The notes beneath the pieces were generated by a model. It saw only the letters and a program-made list of their open reading frames with translations, ran no database searches and was not told the origin of the DNA. A program made the position numbers and the translations under genes. This document shows positions 1 through 9,217 of a stretch of DNA of 64,000 nt, piece by piece. Position 1 is the stretch's first letter, and every line of letters begins with the position of its first letter. This stretch comes from Acinetobacter brisouii CIP 110357 (GTDB taxonomy: Bacteria; Pseudomonadota; Gammaproteobacteria; Pseudomonadales; Moraxellaceae). The stretch covers positions 1,830,971-1,894,970 of the forward strand of contig NZ_KI530762.1 of NCBI RefSeq assembly GCF_000488275.1. Direction: 5' to 3'.

Positions 1-32
1 ACCACCACTAAGTTTTGCCAAGTGCAAATCTT

Positions 33-62
33 AAAAGCAAAGCCTAGCGCTTTGCTTTTTTT
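33..62 (+). terminator. Rho-independent terminator of a gene left of the window
   Basis: An 11-bp perfect stem (33-43 with 49-59), loop CTAGC, followed by a run of T. It reads toward phrB, so it most likely ends a plus-strand transcript whose gene lies outside the window. Confidence 0.75.
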
Positions 63-106
63 ATGCTATTTTTGAGCCATCAAGTACTCAAGACTGATTG
101 AATTTT

Positions 107-1537
107 ATGCCTACCCTGATTTGGTTTCGTCAAGATTTACGGATTTCTGATCATGCTGCCCTGTGGCACGCCAGTCAAAATGGTTCATGTCTCGCACTCG
201 CGATTTTGTCTCCCAAGCAGTGGCAACTGCACGATGATGCGCCGATTAAACTGGATTTTTATTTGCGTCAATTACGCCAGTTACAGCAGCAATTACAACG
301 CTACAATATCCCGCTGATCGTTAAAATTGTGCCAGTTTGGCAAGATATTCCATATGCATTACTCCAGCTGTGTAAGCATTTTCAAGTTCAGCATGTGCAT
401 GCCAATGTCGAGCTTGGCGTACATGAACTACAACGTGACAAACACTGTCAAGATCAGTTAGCACAAGCAAATATTCAACTGGAGTTGTACCAAGACCGTA
501 CATTATTTCCTGTCGGCAGTATTCGCAATCAGTCAGGGCAACCGTATCAGGTGTTTACCCCTTTTAAGAAAAACTGCTATGAACGCCTCAATCAGCAATT
601 ACCTGCCTGCTATCCCAATATTGCCATTCAAACACCTCTGCAGCTTGAACTGAGTGAACAAGAACAAAACATTCCTGAACTGCATGAACTGGGTTACAGC
701 GCCATTTCTCCCGAGCAACAACAACTTTGGCCAGTCGGCGAACTACATACCCAGCAACAACTGGATAATTTTATAAAAAGCGCGCTGGCAGGTTATAAGC
801 AGCAACGCGACTTTCCTGCCCAAGCGGGCACCAGCCAACTGTCAACGTATTTAAATATTGGGATTTTGTCGATTCGCCAATGTGTACAGGCACTATTTCG
901 TCCGCAGCAAGGGCAATTTTTACTGACCGATCAGGGACAACAGACTTGGCTGGATGAATTACTCTGGCGTGAATTTTATCAGCATATTTTGTTTGATTAC
1001 CCTCAAGTGTCGAAGCATCTGCCCTTTCAACCCAAAACCCAGCAACTCCAATGGCGTGATGATCCCGAGGGTTTAAACGCATGGCAACAAGGTCAAACAG
1101 GCATCCCGATTGTCGATGCAGGGATGCGACAACTGCTGGCGACAGGCTGGATGCACAATCGGGTACGTATGATTTGCGCGATGTTTCTCACCAAAAATTT
1201 ACTGATTGACTGGCGTAAAGGCGAACAGTGGTTTATGCAGCATCTGATTGATGGGGATTTGGCAGCCAATAATGGTGGCTGGCAATGGAGCGCATCGACA
1301 GGCACAGATGCAGCACCGTATTTTCGAATTTTTAACCCGATTAGCCAGTCGGAAAAATTTGACCCAAATGGGGATTATATTCGTCGCTGGGTGCCTGAAC
1401 TTCGATCTTTAGATGATAAAACTATTCATGAGCCTTATGCCAAAGGCTATAAAGCTGGCTTAGGCTATCCAAAAGCAATTGTTGATCTGAAAAGCAGTCG
1501 GGTGCGTGCAATCGAAGCCTTTAAAGCACTGGACTAA
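107..1537 (+). CDS. phrB: Deoxyribodipyrimidine photolyase
   Basis: Light-dependent flavoenzyme that splits cyclobutane pyrimidine dimers in DNA. The N-terminal antenna-binding domain (about residues 1-130) opens with the family-typical MPTLIWFRQDLR, and the C-terminal FAD-binding domain (about 200-470) carries LDELLWREFYQ, TGWMHNRVRM and the WQWSASTGTDAAPYFR block. The length, 476 aa, is normal for a class I CPD photolyase. I chose the ATG at 107 over the TTG at 98 because it gives the canonical N-terminus. It is a single gene converging on the HD phosphohydrolase gene with a 6-nt gap. I see no SOS box in the short upstream region. Confidence 0.95.
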   Translation: MPTLIWFRQDLRISDHAALWHASQNGSCLALAILSPKQWQLHDDAPIKLDFYLRQLRQLQQQLQRYNIPLIVKIVPVWQDIPYALLQLCKHFQVQHVHANVELGVHELQRDKHCQDQLAQANIQLELYQDRTLFPVGSIRNQSGQPYQVFTPFKKNCYERLNQQLPACYPNIAIQTPLQLELSEQEQNIPELHELGYSAISPEQQQLWPVGELHTQQQLDNFIKSALAGYKQQRDFPAQAGTSQLSTYLNIGILSIRQCVQALFRPQQGQFLLTDQGQQTWLDELLWREFYQHILFDYPQVSKHLPFQPKTQQLQWRDDPEGLNAWQQGQTGIPIVDAGMRQLLATGWMHNRVRMICAMFLTKNLLIDWRKGEQWFMQHLIDGDLAANNGGWQWSASTGTDAAPYFRIFNPISQSEKFDPNGDYIRRWVPELRSLDDKTIHEPYAKGYKAGLGYPKAIVDLKSSRVRAIEAFKALD

Positions 1538-1543
1538 TCTGAA

Positions 1544-2173
1544 TTAACCCAATGCTTGCAGCAAGTTGTTTTTGGCTTGCTGCTCATAGTGCTGCTGAAA
1601 ATATCGGGTTTGATATAACGGTTGCGTCAGATAAAACTGGCGCAGTACCTGTTTGCGTTTTTCCTGATAAATCAGTTCATCAACCCAGATATATTCCTGC
1701 CGAATTTGCTGTTGATACTCGGCAAAACGCATAACTGCACTGCCTAAAATTGCCAGATCAATATCCAGTAAATACGCCAAATCTGACTCAGAAGCAACGG
1801 CATGTTGCTGTGTCGCCAAAATCCACGTCGCAATCTTATCCAGCTGAGCTTTGGGTAATGCATCTGCCACTTGTTGGCGCATCCACAGAGCACTGTCCTG
1901 TTCATTGCTTACAGAACGCGGTTGATACACCACATCGTGAAAGAAAATTGCCAGTTGCAGTGCAAAACCATCTTCAATCTGGCTTTGCACGTTTTCAAAC
2001 AGCGCCAGACATTCCACAATATGCTGCACCTGATGATAAGCACGCTGCGATTCCTGATAGGCATGCAGCAGTTTTTCCAAACACTGTTCATGCTGTTGCA
2101 CAGACCAGTGCTCAGGTGCAAACTGCGCGAATAGTTTTCGCCATGCCTGACTAAACTGCTGCTGAAAAGTCAA
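1544..2173 (-). CDS. HD-domain metal-dependent phosphohydrolase (COG4339 type)
   Basis: A 209-aa predicted hydrolase of the HD superfamily. The fold signature is visible as H47 and the neighbouring H51 in AYHQVQHI and the HD pair at 79-80 in IFFHDVVY, spaced as expected for a divalent-metal site. The substrate is unknown. It starts with TTG two nucleotides after the yaaA stop codon; the next in-frame Met is beyond residue 100, after the metal motifs, so the TTG start is needed. Translation is probably coupled to yaaA, and the two genes form one minus-strand transcript. Confidence 0.85.
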   Translation of the reverse strand: MTFQQQFSQAWRKLFAQFAPEHWSVQQHEQCLEKLLHAYQESQRAYHQVQHIVECLALFENVQSQIEDGFALQLAIFFHDVVYQPRSVSNEQDSALWMRQQVADALPKAQLDKIATWILATQQHAVASESDLAYLLDIDLAILGSAVMRFAEYQQQIRQEYIWVDELIYQEKRKQVLRQFYLTQPLYQTRYFQQHYEQQAKNNLLQALG

Positions 2174-2175
2174 GA

Positions 2176-2955
2176 TTATGCTGCCTGTTCATCACGCTTA
2201 AACACCAGTTCTTTGGCATTAGAGTTTTCAACATCGAAATAATAACCTTCGCTATTAAAGGCTTTTAAATCTTCAACCTGTTGAATCTGCTGTTCAATCA
2301 CAAAACGTGCCATTAAACCACGGGCTTTTTTAGCATAGAAACTAATGACCTTGTATTTGCCATGTTTCTGATCCAGGAACACAGGTTTAACGATTTGCGC
2401 ATCCAACGCGGATTCTTTCACCGCTTTATAATATTCATCTGAGGCAAGGTTCAGTAAAATATTGCTATTGGCTTGCTGCAAATCCTGCTGAATCAGATCG
2501 GTAATGCGTTTACCCCAAAATTCATACAAGTTGCTGCCACGCGGATTGTGCAGTTTTGTACCCATTTCCAAACGGTAAGGCATCATCAAGTCCAATGGAC
2601 GAAGCAGCCCGTATAAACCCGAAAGCATCCGCAAATGCTGCTGAGCAAAATCCAGTTGCGGGTCGCTCAATGCATAGGCATCTAGACCTGTGTAGACATC
2701 ACCCTTAAATGCAAAAATGGCTTGGCGAGCATTGGCAAGATCAAACTCGGTTTGCCAATCCTGAAAACGCGCGACATTGAGCTGTGCAATTTTTTCGCTG
2801 ACACTCATTAAACTTGCCAGTTGTGATGCTGACAATTCACGGCAAACATCTATCAACTGCTCAGACTGATCAAGCAGACGTGGCTGGGTAAAGTTGCTGC
2901 TTGGCAATGCAGTTTCATAATCCAGTGTTTTCGCAGGTGAAATTAAAGCCAGCAT
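2176..2955 (-). CDS. yaaA: Peroxide stress protein YaaA (DUF328/UPF0246)
   Basis: A cytoplasmic YaaA-family protein of 259 aa. In E. coli YaaA lowers free iron during peroxide stress and thereby limits Fenton damage. Family marks are the N-terminal [14 protein letters not shown] and the C-terminal [13 protein letters not shown] block. The ATG at 2955 is preferred over two earlier in-frame ATGs because it has GAGGA at 5-nt spacing and gives the standard N-terminus. It is the first gene of a two-gene unit with the HD phosphohydrolase and is divergent from the alpha/beta hydrolase. I see no convincing OxyR site in the short divergent region. Confidence 0.93.
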   Translation of the reverse strand: MLALISPAKTLDYETALPSSNFTQPRLLDQSEQLIDVCRELSASQLASLMSVSEKIAQLNVARFQDWQTEFDLANARQAIFAFKGDVYTGLDAYALSDPQLDFAQQHLRMLSGLYGLLRPLDLMMPYRLEMGTKLHNPRGSNLYEFWGKRITDLIQQDLQQANSNILLNLASDEYYKAVKESALDAQIVKPVFLDQKHGKYKVISFYAKKARGLMARFVIEQQIQQVEDLKAFNSEGYYFDVENSNAKELVFKRDEQAA

Positions 2956-3084
2956 AGACATCCTCATTTTTGCTATATTCTGCTCACTATATCAGCCACC
3001 TATTTATAACGCCAATTCGTGTTTCTGATGGCGTTTATCGGTACAATCATGACCCCTACTTTAAAATTAAGCTCATCGAGTCCT

Positions 3085-3714
3085 ATGCCTGAAACGATTT
3101 TTTTACAAGGTCCTGCTGGGAAAATTGAGGTTTTTGTTGACCGCCCACAGGGAGAAATTCACAGTTTTGCGATTGTCTGTCATCCGCACCCTCTGCAAGG
3201 TGGCACGGCGCATCATAAAGTCCCGATGTTACTCTCGAATATTTTGACCGAGCGTGGCTGTATCGTGTACCGTCCAAGTTTCCGTGGTGCAGGACAAACC
3301 GAAGGCTTGCATGAAGAAGGTTTTGGCGAAACCGACGATATTTTGGCAATCTTGCAACAATTGCGTGAGATGCATCCGAACCTTGATTTTTATGCAGGTG
3401 GATTTAGCTTTGGTGCGCATGTGCTCGCCAAATGTTATGCCGCACTCGATGTCGCACAGCGCCCAAAACAGTTAGTGTTATGTGGTTTACCGACAGCGAT
3501 GGTACGCGGCTTACGTGACTATCAAACACCTGAAATTCAAGGTGATATGCTATTTGTACATGGCGAAGAAGATGATATTACCTTGCTCAGTGACTTAATT
3601 GTCTGGGCAAAACCGCAAAAACATCCCATTACGATTTTCCCAGGGGCAAACCACTTTTTTACAGGTTATTTAAAGCCACTTCGCCAAGTGATTAGCCAAT
3701 ATCTTCGTCTGTAA
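3085..3714 (+). CDS. Alpha/beta hydrolase (COG2945 type)
   Basis: A predicted small serine hydrolase of about 210 aa. The oxyanion region HPHPLQGGTAHHK and the nucleophile elbow GGFSFGA (Gly-x-Ser-x-Gly) are clear, an acid is likely in HGEEDDIT, and the catalytic His is in GANHFF. The substrate is unknown; COG2945 members are often annotated as esterases or dienelactone-hydrolase-like. Upstream in-frame ATGs at 3049 and 3019 exist, but homologues begin near PETIFLQGPAGK, so 3085 is preferred; no strong Shine-Dalgarno decides it. The gene is monocistronic and ends at a bidirectional hairpin shared with pepD. Confidence 0.85.
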   Translation: MPETIFLQGPAGKIEVFVDRPQGEIHSFAIVCHPHPLQGGTAHHKVPMLLSNILTERGCIVYRPSFRGAGQTEGLHEEGFGETDDILAILQQLREMHPNLDFYAGGFSFGAHVLAKCYAALDVAQRPKQLVLCGLPTAMVRGLRDYQTPEIQGDMLFVHGEEDDITLLSDLIVWAKPQKHPITIFPGANHFFTGYLKPLRQVISQYLRL

Positions 3715-3822
3715 ATTCGTATTGTATGGCAAGACGTTTAATGCAGAATGTCTTGCTTCTAGGGAAATATAAAACCATGCCCAATGCATTTGGAGCATGA
3801 GTTCAATAAACAGAACAAAATA

Positions 3823-3866
3823 CACCTGATCCGCAAGCGACACTAGCCGATCAGGTGCATTTTTTT
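3823..3866. terminator. Bidirectional terminator between the hydrolase gene and pepD
   Basis: A 9-bp perfect stem CACCTGATC/GATCAGGTG (3823-3831 with 3849-3857) with a 17-nt loop, followed on the plus strand by CATTTTTTT. The minus side, just past the pepD stop, has a weaker T-rich stretch. Confidence 0.75.
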
Positions 3867-5325
3867 AATCAACAGTTGCCAGTGCAGCCACCAACAACCG
3901 CCAGCATTTTTCAACTGTATCGACTTTGACTCGTTCGCCTGGTGCATGCGCACCCTGAATATCGGGGCCAAAAGACACCATTTGCAAATCAGGATAATGC
4001 TCGGCAATAATTCCACACTCTAAACCTGCATGAATGACTTTAAGTTCAGGTTCAATCTGGAAAGTATCCTGATAAGCACGTTGCAAACATTTTAAGGCTG
4101 CCGATTCTGGGTTCGGTGTCCAACCTGAAACGAATGGCGCAAGACTCGAATGCAATCCATAATATTCAAAATGCTGCTGAATCCGATGTGCGTGCGCTTC
4201 CAGTTCATCATTGACCATTGAACGCACCATAATCAGCACACTGGCTTGTTCACGATTTAAACGCACCACCCCGATATTGTTTGAGGTTTCCACCACATCA
4301 GGCAGTGCCTGACTCATTTGTGCCACGCCATACGGACAACTCGACAAAGCAGCCAACCACGCTTGCTGCTGTTCACGGGCAATCACTTCTGTGACAACTT
4401 TATCAAGTGACTGAGCACGCAATTCAAGCACCTCATCCACACCTTTGAGTTGCACTCGCCAATCTGTTTGAGCCTGTTGTAGTAGAGCGTCTAATTGGGA
4501 AAGTTTTGATTTTGGTAAAGCAATCTTGGCAGTCGCTTCACGTGGTAAGGCATTACGCGCCGTACCGCCTGAGAACTCAACCAGATGTGCTTGTAGTTCA
4601 GGCAAATGTTGCTGTAAAAACTGCGCTAAAATCACATTGGCATTGCCACGTCCTAAGTGAATATCAACACCCGAATGTCCCCCCTTAAGTCCGAGTACCT
4701 GTACTTCAACTGCGGTCTGTTCTGCATCAGTTGGCACATACGTCAGGGTTTGTTCGACTTCGATATCCTGACTACCTGCGCAGCCCAGATACAGTTGCCC
4801 CCACTCTTCGGTATCAATATTAAATAACCACTTGCCTTGCAGGACGTTTTCTTCAAGAAAACGCGCACCACTCATGCCCGCCTCTTCATCGACTGTCAGC
4901 AACACTTCAATCGGCCCATGTGCAATATCATTGGCATCCAATACTGCCAACGCCAGCGCTACACCAATACCATTGTCCGCACCGAGTGTGGTATTGGGTG
5001 CAATTAGCCAGCCATTTTCCAAAATCGGTTGAATCGGATCACAACTAAAATCATGTACCGTACCACGATTGGCTTGGGTCACCATATCCAGATGCCCTTG
5101 CAAAATCACGGCTGTTTTATGCTGCATGCCTGCGGTTGCAGGTTTACGGATAATTAAATTTCCGACAACATCGACATAGGTGTCTAAACCTTTGTTTTTC
5201 GCCCAGTCTTGTAAATATTGACGTAGTTGTTGTTCTTGTTTGGACTGACGCGGAATACGGCATAAAGTGGCAAAATGCTGCCAGACGTTTTTTGGTGAGA
5301 GTTGAGAAAAATCAACGGCATTCAT
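3865..5325 (-). CDS. pepD: Aminoacyl-histidine dipeptidase (M20 family)
   Basis: A zinc metallopeptidase (Xaa-His dipeptidase, carnosinase-like) acting on dipeptides in the cytoplasm. At 486 aa it matches E. coli PepD. Metal-site motifs are seen: LQGHLDMV (His78, Asp80), LGADNG (bridging Asp117) and VDEEAGM (catalytic and metal Glu pair), with the late HAGLECG block typical of PepD. A dimerisation insert (about residues 200-380) contains GGHSGVDI. It is a single-gene unit that ends at the hairpin at 3823-3857. Confidence 0.95.
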   Translation of the reverse strand: MNAVDFSQLSPKNVWQHFATLCRIPRQSKQEQQLRQYLQDWAKNKGLDTYVDVVGNLIIRKPATAGMQHKTAVILQGHLDMVTQANRGTVHDFSCDPIQPILENGWLIAPNTTLGADNGIGVALALAVLDANDIAHGPIEVLLTVDEEAGMSGARFLEENVLQGKWLFNIDTEEWGQLYLGCAGSQDIEVEQTLTYVPTDAEQTAVEVQVLGLKGGHSGVDIHLGRGNANVILAQFLQQHLPELQAHLVEFSGGTARNALPREATAKIALPKSKLSQLDALLQQAQTDWRVQLKGVDEVLELRAQSLDKVVTEVIAREQQQAWLAALSSCPYGVAQMSQALPDVVETSNNIGVVRLNREQASVLIMVRSMVNDELEAHAHRIQQHFEYYGLHSSLAPFVSGWTPNPESAALKCLQRAYQDTFQIEPELKVIHAGLECGIIAEHYPDLQMVSFGPDIQGAHAPGERVKVDTVEKCWRLLVAALATVD

Positions 5326-5423
5326 GATCTGGTCTCGTAAAGAAAATAAGTCTGTTTGGTTTCACTATACTGCAAAATGAGCTGACAAGGTAAAACCTTG
5401 CCGAAAGAGAACTGCGGATATAA

Positions 5424-5449
5424 AAAAGCCAAGCAGATGCTTGGCTTTT
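5424..5449 (-). terminator. Terminator of pheA-tyrA/aroA
   Basis: An 11-bp perfect stem AAAAGCCAAGC/GCTTGGCTTTT with loop AGAT, followed on the minus strand by a T-run. It lies about 20 nt past the aroA-domain stop codon. Confidence 0.85.
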
Positions 5450-5468
5450 AATTTTAAAACAGGTCGAA

Positions 5469-7730
5469 TTATTCAGAGACTTCGATGCTTAAACCTGCCT
5501 GATTTGCCAGTTCAGTAAAGGTTGGGAAACTGGTCGCAACCGTTTCTGTACCCACAATCGCGATCGCTTCGGCAGCACGTAGACCTGCAATACTAAAGCT
5601 CATTGCAATACGGTGGTCATGATGTGATTCAATCTGAGCACCTTTAAAGATTGGTGACCAGTCGCCAGATTTACCCTGACCTTGAATGATAATACCATCT
5701 TCAGTTGGAGTACATTGGATACCCATCGCCTGCAAACCATCTGCCATGACCTGAATACGGTCAGACTCTTTCACGCGCAGTTCAGCCGCACCCGTCAGTA
5801 CCGTTTCACCTTCTGCACACGCTGCAGCAATAAACAACGCTGGGAATTCATCAATCGCCAATGGCACTTGGTCTTCAGGAATATGAATGCCTTTTAAAGT
5901 CCGTGTTGCACGAATACGAATATCAGCAATCGGTTCACCGCCTGCGATACGCTCATTCAACACTTCAAGATCAGCACCCATGGCTTTGAGAATTTCAATC
6001 ACACCAGTACGAGTTGGGTTAATACCAACCGCTTCTAAGGTCACATCGGCATTTTCACAAATCGCTGCACCGACCATAAAGAATGCCGCAGAAGAAATAT
6101 CTGAAGGCACTTGGATGTCTGTACCCACCAATTTACCACCACCTTGCAGGCTAATACGGTTGCCTTCGGTTTTTACTTCATAACCAAAGGCACGTAACAT
6201 ACGTTCAGTATGGTCACGCGTTGGTTCAGGTTCAGTCACTGAAGTTTCACCTTCTGCCCACAAGCCTGCCAGTAAAATCCCTGATTTCACCTGAGCTGAT
6301 GCCATTGGCAAATCATACTGAATACCTTTAAGCACTTGCGAACCTGTAATGCTGACAGGTGGCGTACCTCTCTCACCTGTAGTCTGGATTTGTGCACCCA
6401 TTAAACGCAATGGCTTGGCGATACGCTCCATCGGGCGTTTTGACAACGATGCATCACCCGTCATGACCGTATCAAATTTCTGTGCAGACAACATGCCCGA
6501 CAACAAACGCATACTGGTGCCCGAGTTACCCATATACAACGCGCTTGCAGGTGCTTTCAAACCCTGCATACCCACACCATGAATGGTCACTTCACCATTT
6601 TTTGGCCCTTCAATCGATACGCCCATATCACGAAAGGCCTGCAAAGTTGCCAAAGCATCTTCACCTTCAAGGAATCCTGTGACATGTGTTGTGCCTTCAG
6701 CAATTGCACCAAACATAATCGAACGATGTGACACCGATTTATCACCCGGAACAGTAAATGTTCCCTGAAAACGATGCTGTTGAGGTTGAATGGTAAATTG
6801 TTGGGTCACCTTGTCTTTCTCCATTAAAGGTTTTTGGGCAAGCATATGGTTAAAATGTTGACGCGCAGCTTGAGCATGTCCGAGTAAGCCCATCAGCGCT
6901 TGCGAATCTTCTTTTTCAATCAGCCCACGAATAATCGCCAGTTGTTGTTCAAAGCCATCGACAGCTTTTAAAATTGCAGTTTTGTTGGCAAAGAAAATGT
7001 CATGCCACATTTGTGGATCAGAAGCTGCAATTCGTGAAAAATCGCGAAAACCACCTGCAGCATAACGGAAAATATCCAGATTATCTTCGCGGTTTGCCAG
7101 TTGCTCCACCAGATTAAATGCCATCAGGTGCGGTAAATGACTGGTATGTGCCAACACTTCATCGTGTTTTTGTACATCCATACAGATCACTTCGGCTTTG
7201 GCTGCCTGCCAAAGGGTGATCAGTTTTTCAACCGCCCAAGGCGCGCTGCTTGGCAATGGCGTCAAAATCACTTTGTGATGCGCAAACAGATCGACTTTGC
7301 CTGCATGCACACCCGTATGTTCACTGCCCGCAATCGGATGCCCCGGCACAAAACCCACAGGCAGACTATCACCGAATATACGCTGTGCCGCAGCCACGAC
7401 GTTACCTTTGGTGCTGCCCACATCGGTTAAAATCGCATCGGCTTTTAAATATGGCTTAATTTGCACCAGGACTTTTTCAGTGGCTTGCACAGGCAATGCT
7501 AATACTACCAAATCTGCATCTTGCACGGCGTCAATTGCTGAGGCATAACCTGCCTGAATCAACCCCAGTGCTTTTGCATCCTGCAAGGTTTTTGCTGAAC
7601 GTGTTGATGCTACAACCTGAGTTGCCAAACCTTCCGCCTGAATCACACGTGCCAGACTTGAACCAATCAAGCCCAGCCCAATAAATGCCACTTTATGAAA
7701 CAAGGGCTGTGTTTCTGAAACTACCACCAA
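5469..7730 (-). CDS. tyrA-aroA: Fused prephenate dehydrogenase / EPSP synthase
   Basis: A 753-aa bifunctional enzyme. Residues 1 to about 305 are TyrA: NAD-binding GLGLIGSSLAR near residue 17, then the helical dimerisation domain. Residues from about 320 are AroA: PGDKSVSHR, MGNSGTSMRLL, and a late ESDRI/DHRIAMSF block. The two activities convert prephenate to 4-hydroxyphenylpyruvate and shikimate-3-phosphate plus PEP to EPSP. The AroA half shows GDKS, SAQVK, NPTR and RDHTE, the set used to define class II EPSP synthases. The start is TTG at 7730 (or the adjacent GTG) behind AGAGG. It follows pheA by 45 nt, clearly one operon. Such fusions are known in Acinetobacter and pseudomonads. Confidence 0.95.
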   Translation of the reverse strand: MVVVSETQPLFHKVAFIGLGLIGSSLARVIQAEGLATQVVASTRSAKTLQDAKALGLIQAGYASAIDAVQDADLVVLALPVQATEKVLVQIKPYLKADAILTDVGSTKGNVVAAAQRIFGDSLPVGFVPGHPIAGSEHTGVHAGKVDLFAHHKVILTPLPSSAPWAVEKLITLWQAAKAEVICMDVQKHDEVLAHTSHLPHLMAFNLVEQLANREDNLDIFRYAAGGFRDFSRIAASDPQMWHDIFFANKTAILKAVDGFEQQLAIIRGLIEKEDSQALMGLLGHAQAARQHFNHMLAQKPLMEKDKVTQQFTIQPQQHRFQGTFTVPGDKSVSHRSIMFGAIAEGTTHVTGFLEGEDALATLQAFRDMGVSIEGPKNGEVTIHGVGMQGLKAPASALYMGNSGTSMRLLSGMLSAQKFDTVMTGDASLSKRPMERIAKPLRLMGAQIQTTGERGTPPVSITGSQVLKGIQYDLPMASAQVKSGILLAGLWAEGETSVTEPEPTRDHTERMLRAFGYEVKTEGNRISLQGGGKLVGTDIQVPSDISSAAFFMVGAAICENADVTLEAVGINPTRTGVIEILKAMGADLEVLNERIAGGEPIADIRIRATRTLKGIHIPEDQVPLAIDEFPALFIAAACAEGETVLTGAAELRVKESDRIQVMADGLQAMGIQCTPTEDGIIIQGQGKSGDWSPIFKGAQIESHHDHRIAMSFSIAGLRAAEAIAIVGTETVATSFPTFTELANQAGLSIEVSE

Positions 7731-7775
7731 AATTTGCCTCTATGCTCAATACGATAAAAATGCTCAACTAGCAGA

Positions 7776-8903
7776 TCACAACACGGCAACAGGATATGAA
7801 CCCAGTACACGCAACTCTTTAACCAGTGGGCGAATTTCATCGAGCGCAGCCGCAACATTTGGCTGATCAATATGCCCTTCCAAATCGACAAAGAACACAT
7901 ACGCCCATTTTTCAGGAAGCGCTGGGCGGGTTTCAATACTGGTCAGACTAATGTTGTGCTTGGCAAATGGCTCTAAAATTTCTAAGAGTGCCCCTGCACG
8001 GTCATGTGCAGAAATCAATAAAGAGGTTTTGTCATTACCGCTGGCAGGAATTTTCTCACGACCAATCACCAAAAAACGCGTGGTATTTTCAGGATTGTCT
8101 TCAATATTGCTGTGTAAAATTTCTAAACCATACATCGTTGCCGCAATATCAGAAGCAATTGCTGCTGAATGCCACTCATTACGAATACGGCGTGCCGCTT
8201 CTGCATTAGAAGTCATAGCAACACGTTCAACACCAGGGTAATGGATGTCGAGCCATTTACGGCACTGAGCCAAAGTTTGTTGGTGTGCATAAATCTGTTT
8301 AATGCTGTCTTTACGGGTATTTTCAGATACCAAAAACTGGTGATGAATACGCAATTCAACTTCACCAATTACGTTCAGGCTCGATGATTTAAAACAGTCT
8401 AATGTATGGTTAACTACACCTTCTGATGAGTTTTCTACAGGGACAACACCATAATGTGCGCTGCCTGCTTCCACTTCACGGAACACTTCATCAATGGTTG
8501 CAATCGGGCGCACAATTGCATCCTGACCAAAGTGCTTCAAAGCTGCGGCTTGGGTAAATGTACCTTCAGGGCCTAAAAACGCAATGCTTTGTGGTGCTTC
8601 AAGTGCCAAACATGCAGACATAATTTCACGGAACAAACGTGCCATGGTCGCATCAGACAACGGGCCTTCATTGCGTTCCATCACTTTACGTAAAACTTGC
8701 GCTTCGCGTTCAGGGCGATAAAACACAGGATTCTCTTCAGTTGCAAATTTGGCTTTGGCAACCGCTTCCGCTAAGCGTGCACGACGATTCAATAAATCCT
8801 GAATCTGCTGGTCTACGCTATCAATATCCGAACGTAATTGTTCTAAATTCAGAGAAGTCGTTTTCTGATCATCTTGGATCATGTCATTTCGCCCCGTGCT
8901 CAT
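7776..8903 (-). CDS. pheA: Chorismate mutase / prephenate dehydratase (P-protein)
   Basis: Makes phenylpyruvate from chorismate via prephenate. An AroQ-type chorismate mutase helix bundle (LRSDIDSVDQQIQDLLNRRARLA) is followed by the dehydratase domain (IAFLGPEGTFT, and TRFLVIG near its active-site end) and a C-terminal ACT domain (AHDRAGALLEIL, then IETRP) for phenylalanine feedback inhibition. The start is uncertain: ATG at 8903 (MSTGRND) is chosen over 8933, and 8882 (MIQDD) is also possible. It is the first gene of the pheA-tyrA/aroA operon. I looked for a Phe-rich leader peptide upstream and found none. Confidence 0.94.
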   Translation of the reverse strand: MSTGRNDMIQDDQKTTSLNLEQLRSDIDSVDQQIQDLLNRRARLAEAVAKAKFATEENPVFYRPEREAQVLRKVMERNEGPLSDATMARLFREIMSACLALEAPQSIAFLGPEGTFTQAAALKHFGQDAIVRPIATIDEVFREVEAGSAHYGVVPVENSSEGVVNHTLDCFKSSSLNVIGEVELRIHHQFLVSENTRKDSIKQIYAHQQTLAQCRKWLDIHYPGVERVAMTSNAEAARRIRNEWHSAAIASDIAATMYGLEILHSNIEDNPENTTRFLVIGREKIPASGNDKTSLLISAHDRAGALLEILEPFAKHNISLTSIETRPALPEKWAYVFFVDLEGHIDQPNVAAALDEIRPLVKELRVLGSYPVAVL

Positions 8904-9217
8904 GTTTTTTTCTGCCTGCAAGTATAACCACATTCAACTGGGAAATGTCATCACATCCTAAGTAGCACATTAAGTTTTTCGAGTAGATCAATGCATTTAG
9001 CAACTCTAGCCAGAACTAGCTCAATCTCATGCTAATCTTGAATCTCAACTGTAACGCCAACATTAACAGGCGAGATAAAAAATACCGTGGCATTGTTCAC
9101 AAAACAAAGTATTCCTTCAGATTTATTTTTGTCATGGTGTCACCAGACAACCACGCTTGGTTCTGGCACAGCTTATGCTAGTATGCTGAATATCTTTTAT
9201 TTTCCCACAATTCAATC
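8904..9217. other. Divergent intergenic region pheA / ybiB
   Basis: No coding potential seen. On the plus strand TTGGTT (9157) and TAGTAT (9179) with 16-nt spacing could be the ybiB promoter. An interrupted inverted repeat, CCAG..AACCA / TGGTT-CTGG (9143-9166), overlaps that -35 box and could be an operator; this is a weak inference. Confidence 0.35.

Noticed and set aside
1-10. ACCACCA at the very start, like a tRNA 3' end
   Set aside because: Only the last bases would be inside the window and the acceptor stem cannot be checked.
1750-2154. 134-aa plus-strand ORF
   Set aside because: Antisense to the HD phosphohydrolase gene, no ribosome site, no recognisable motif.
8904-9060. Possible Phe attenuator leader before pheA
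   Set aside because: No leader peptide with Phe codons and no terminator/antiterminator pair was found on the minus strand.
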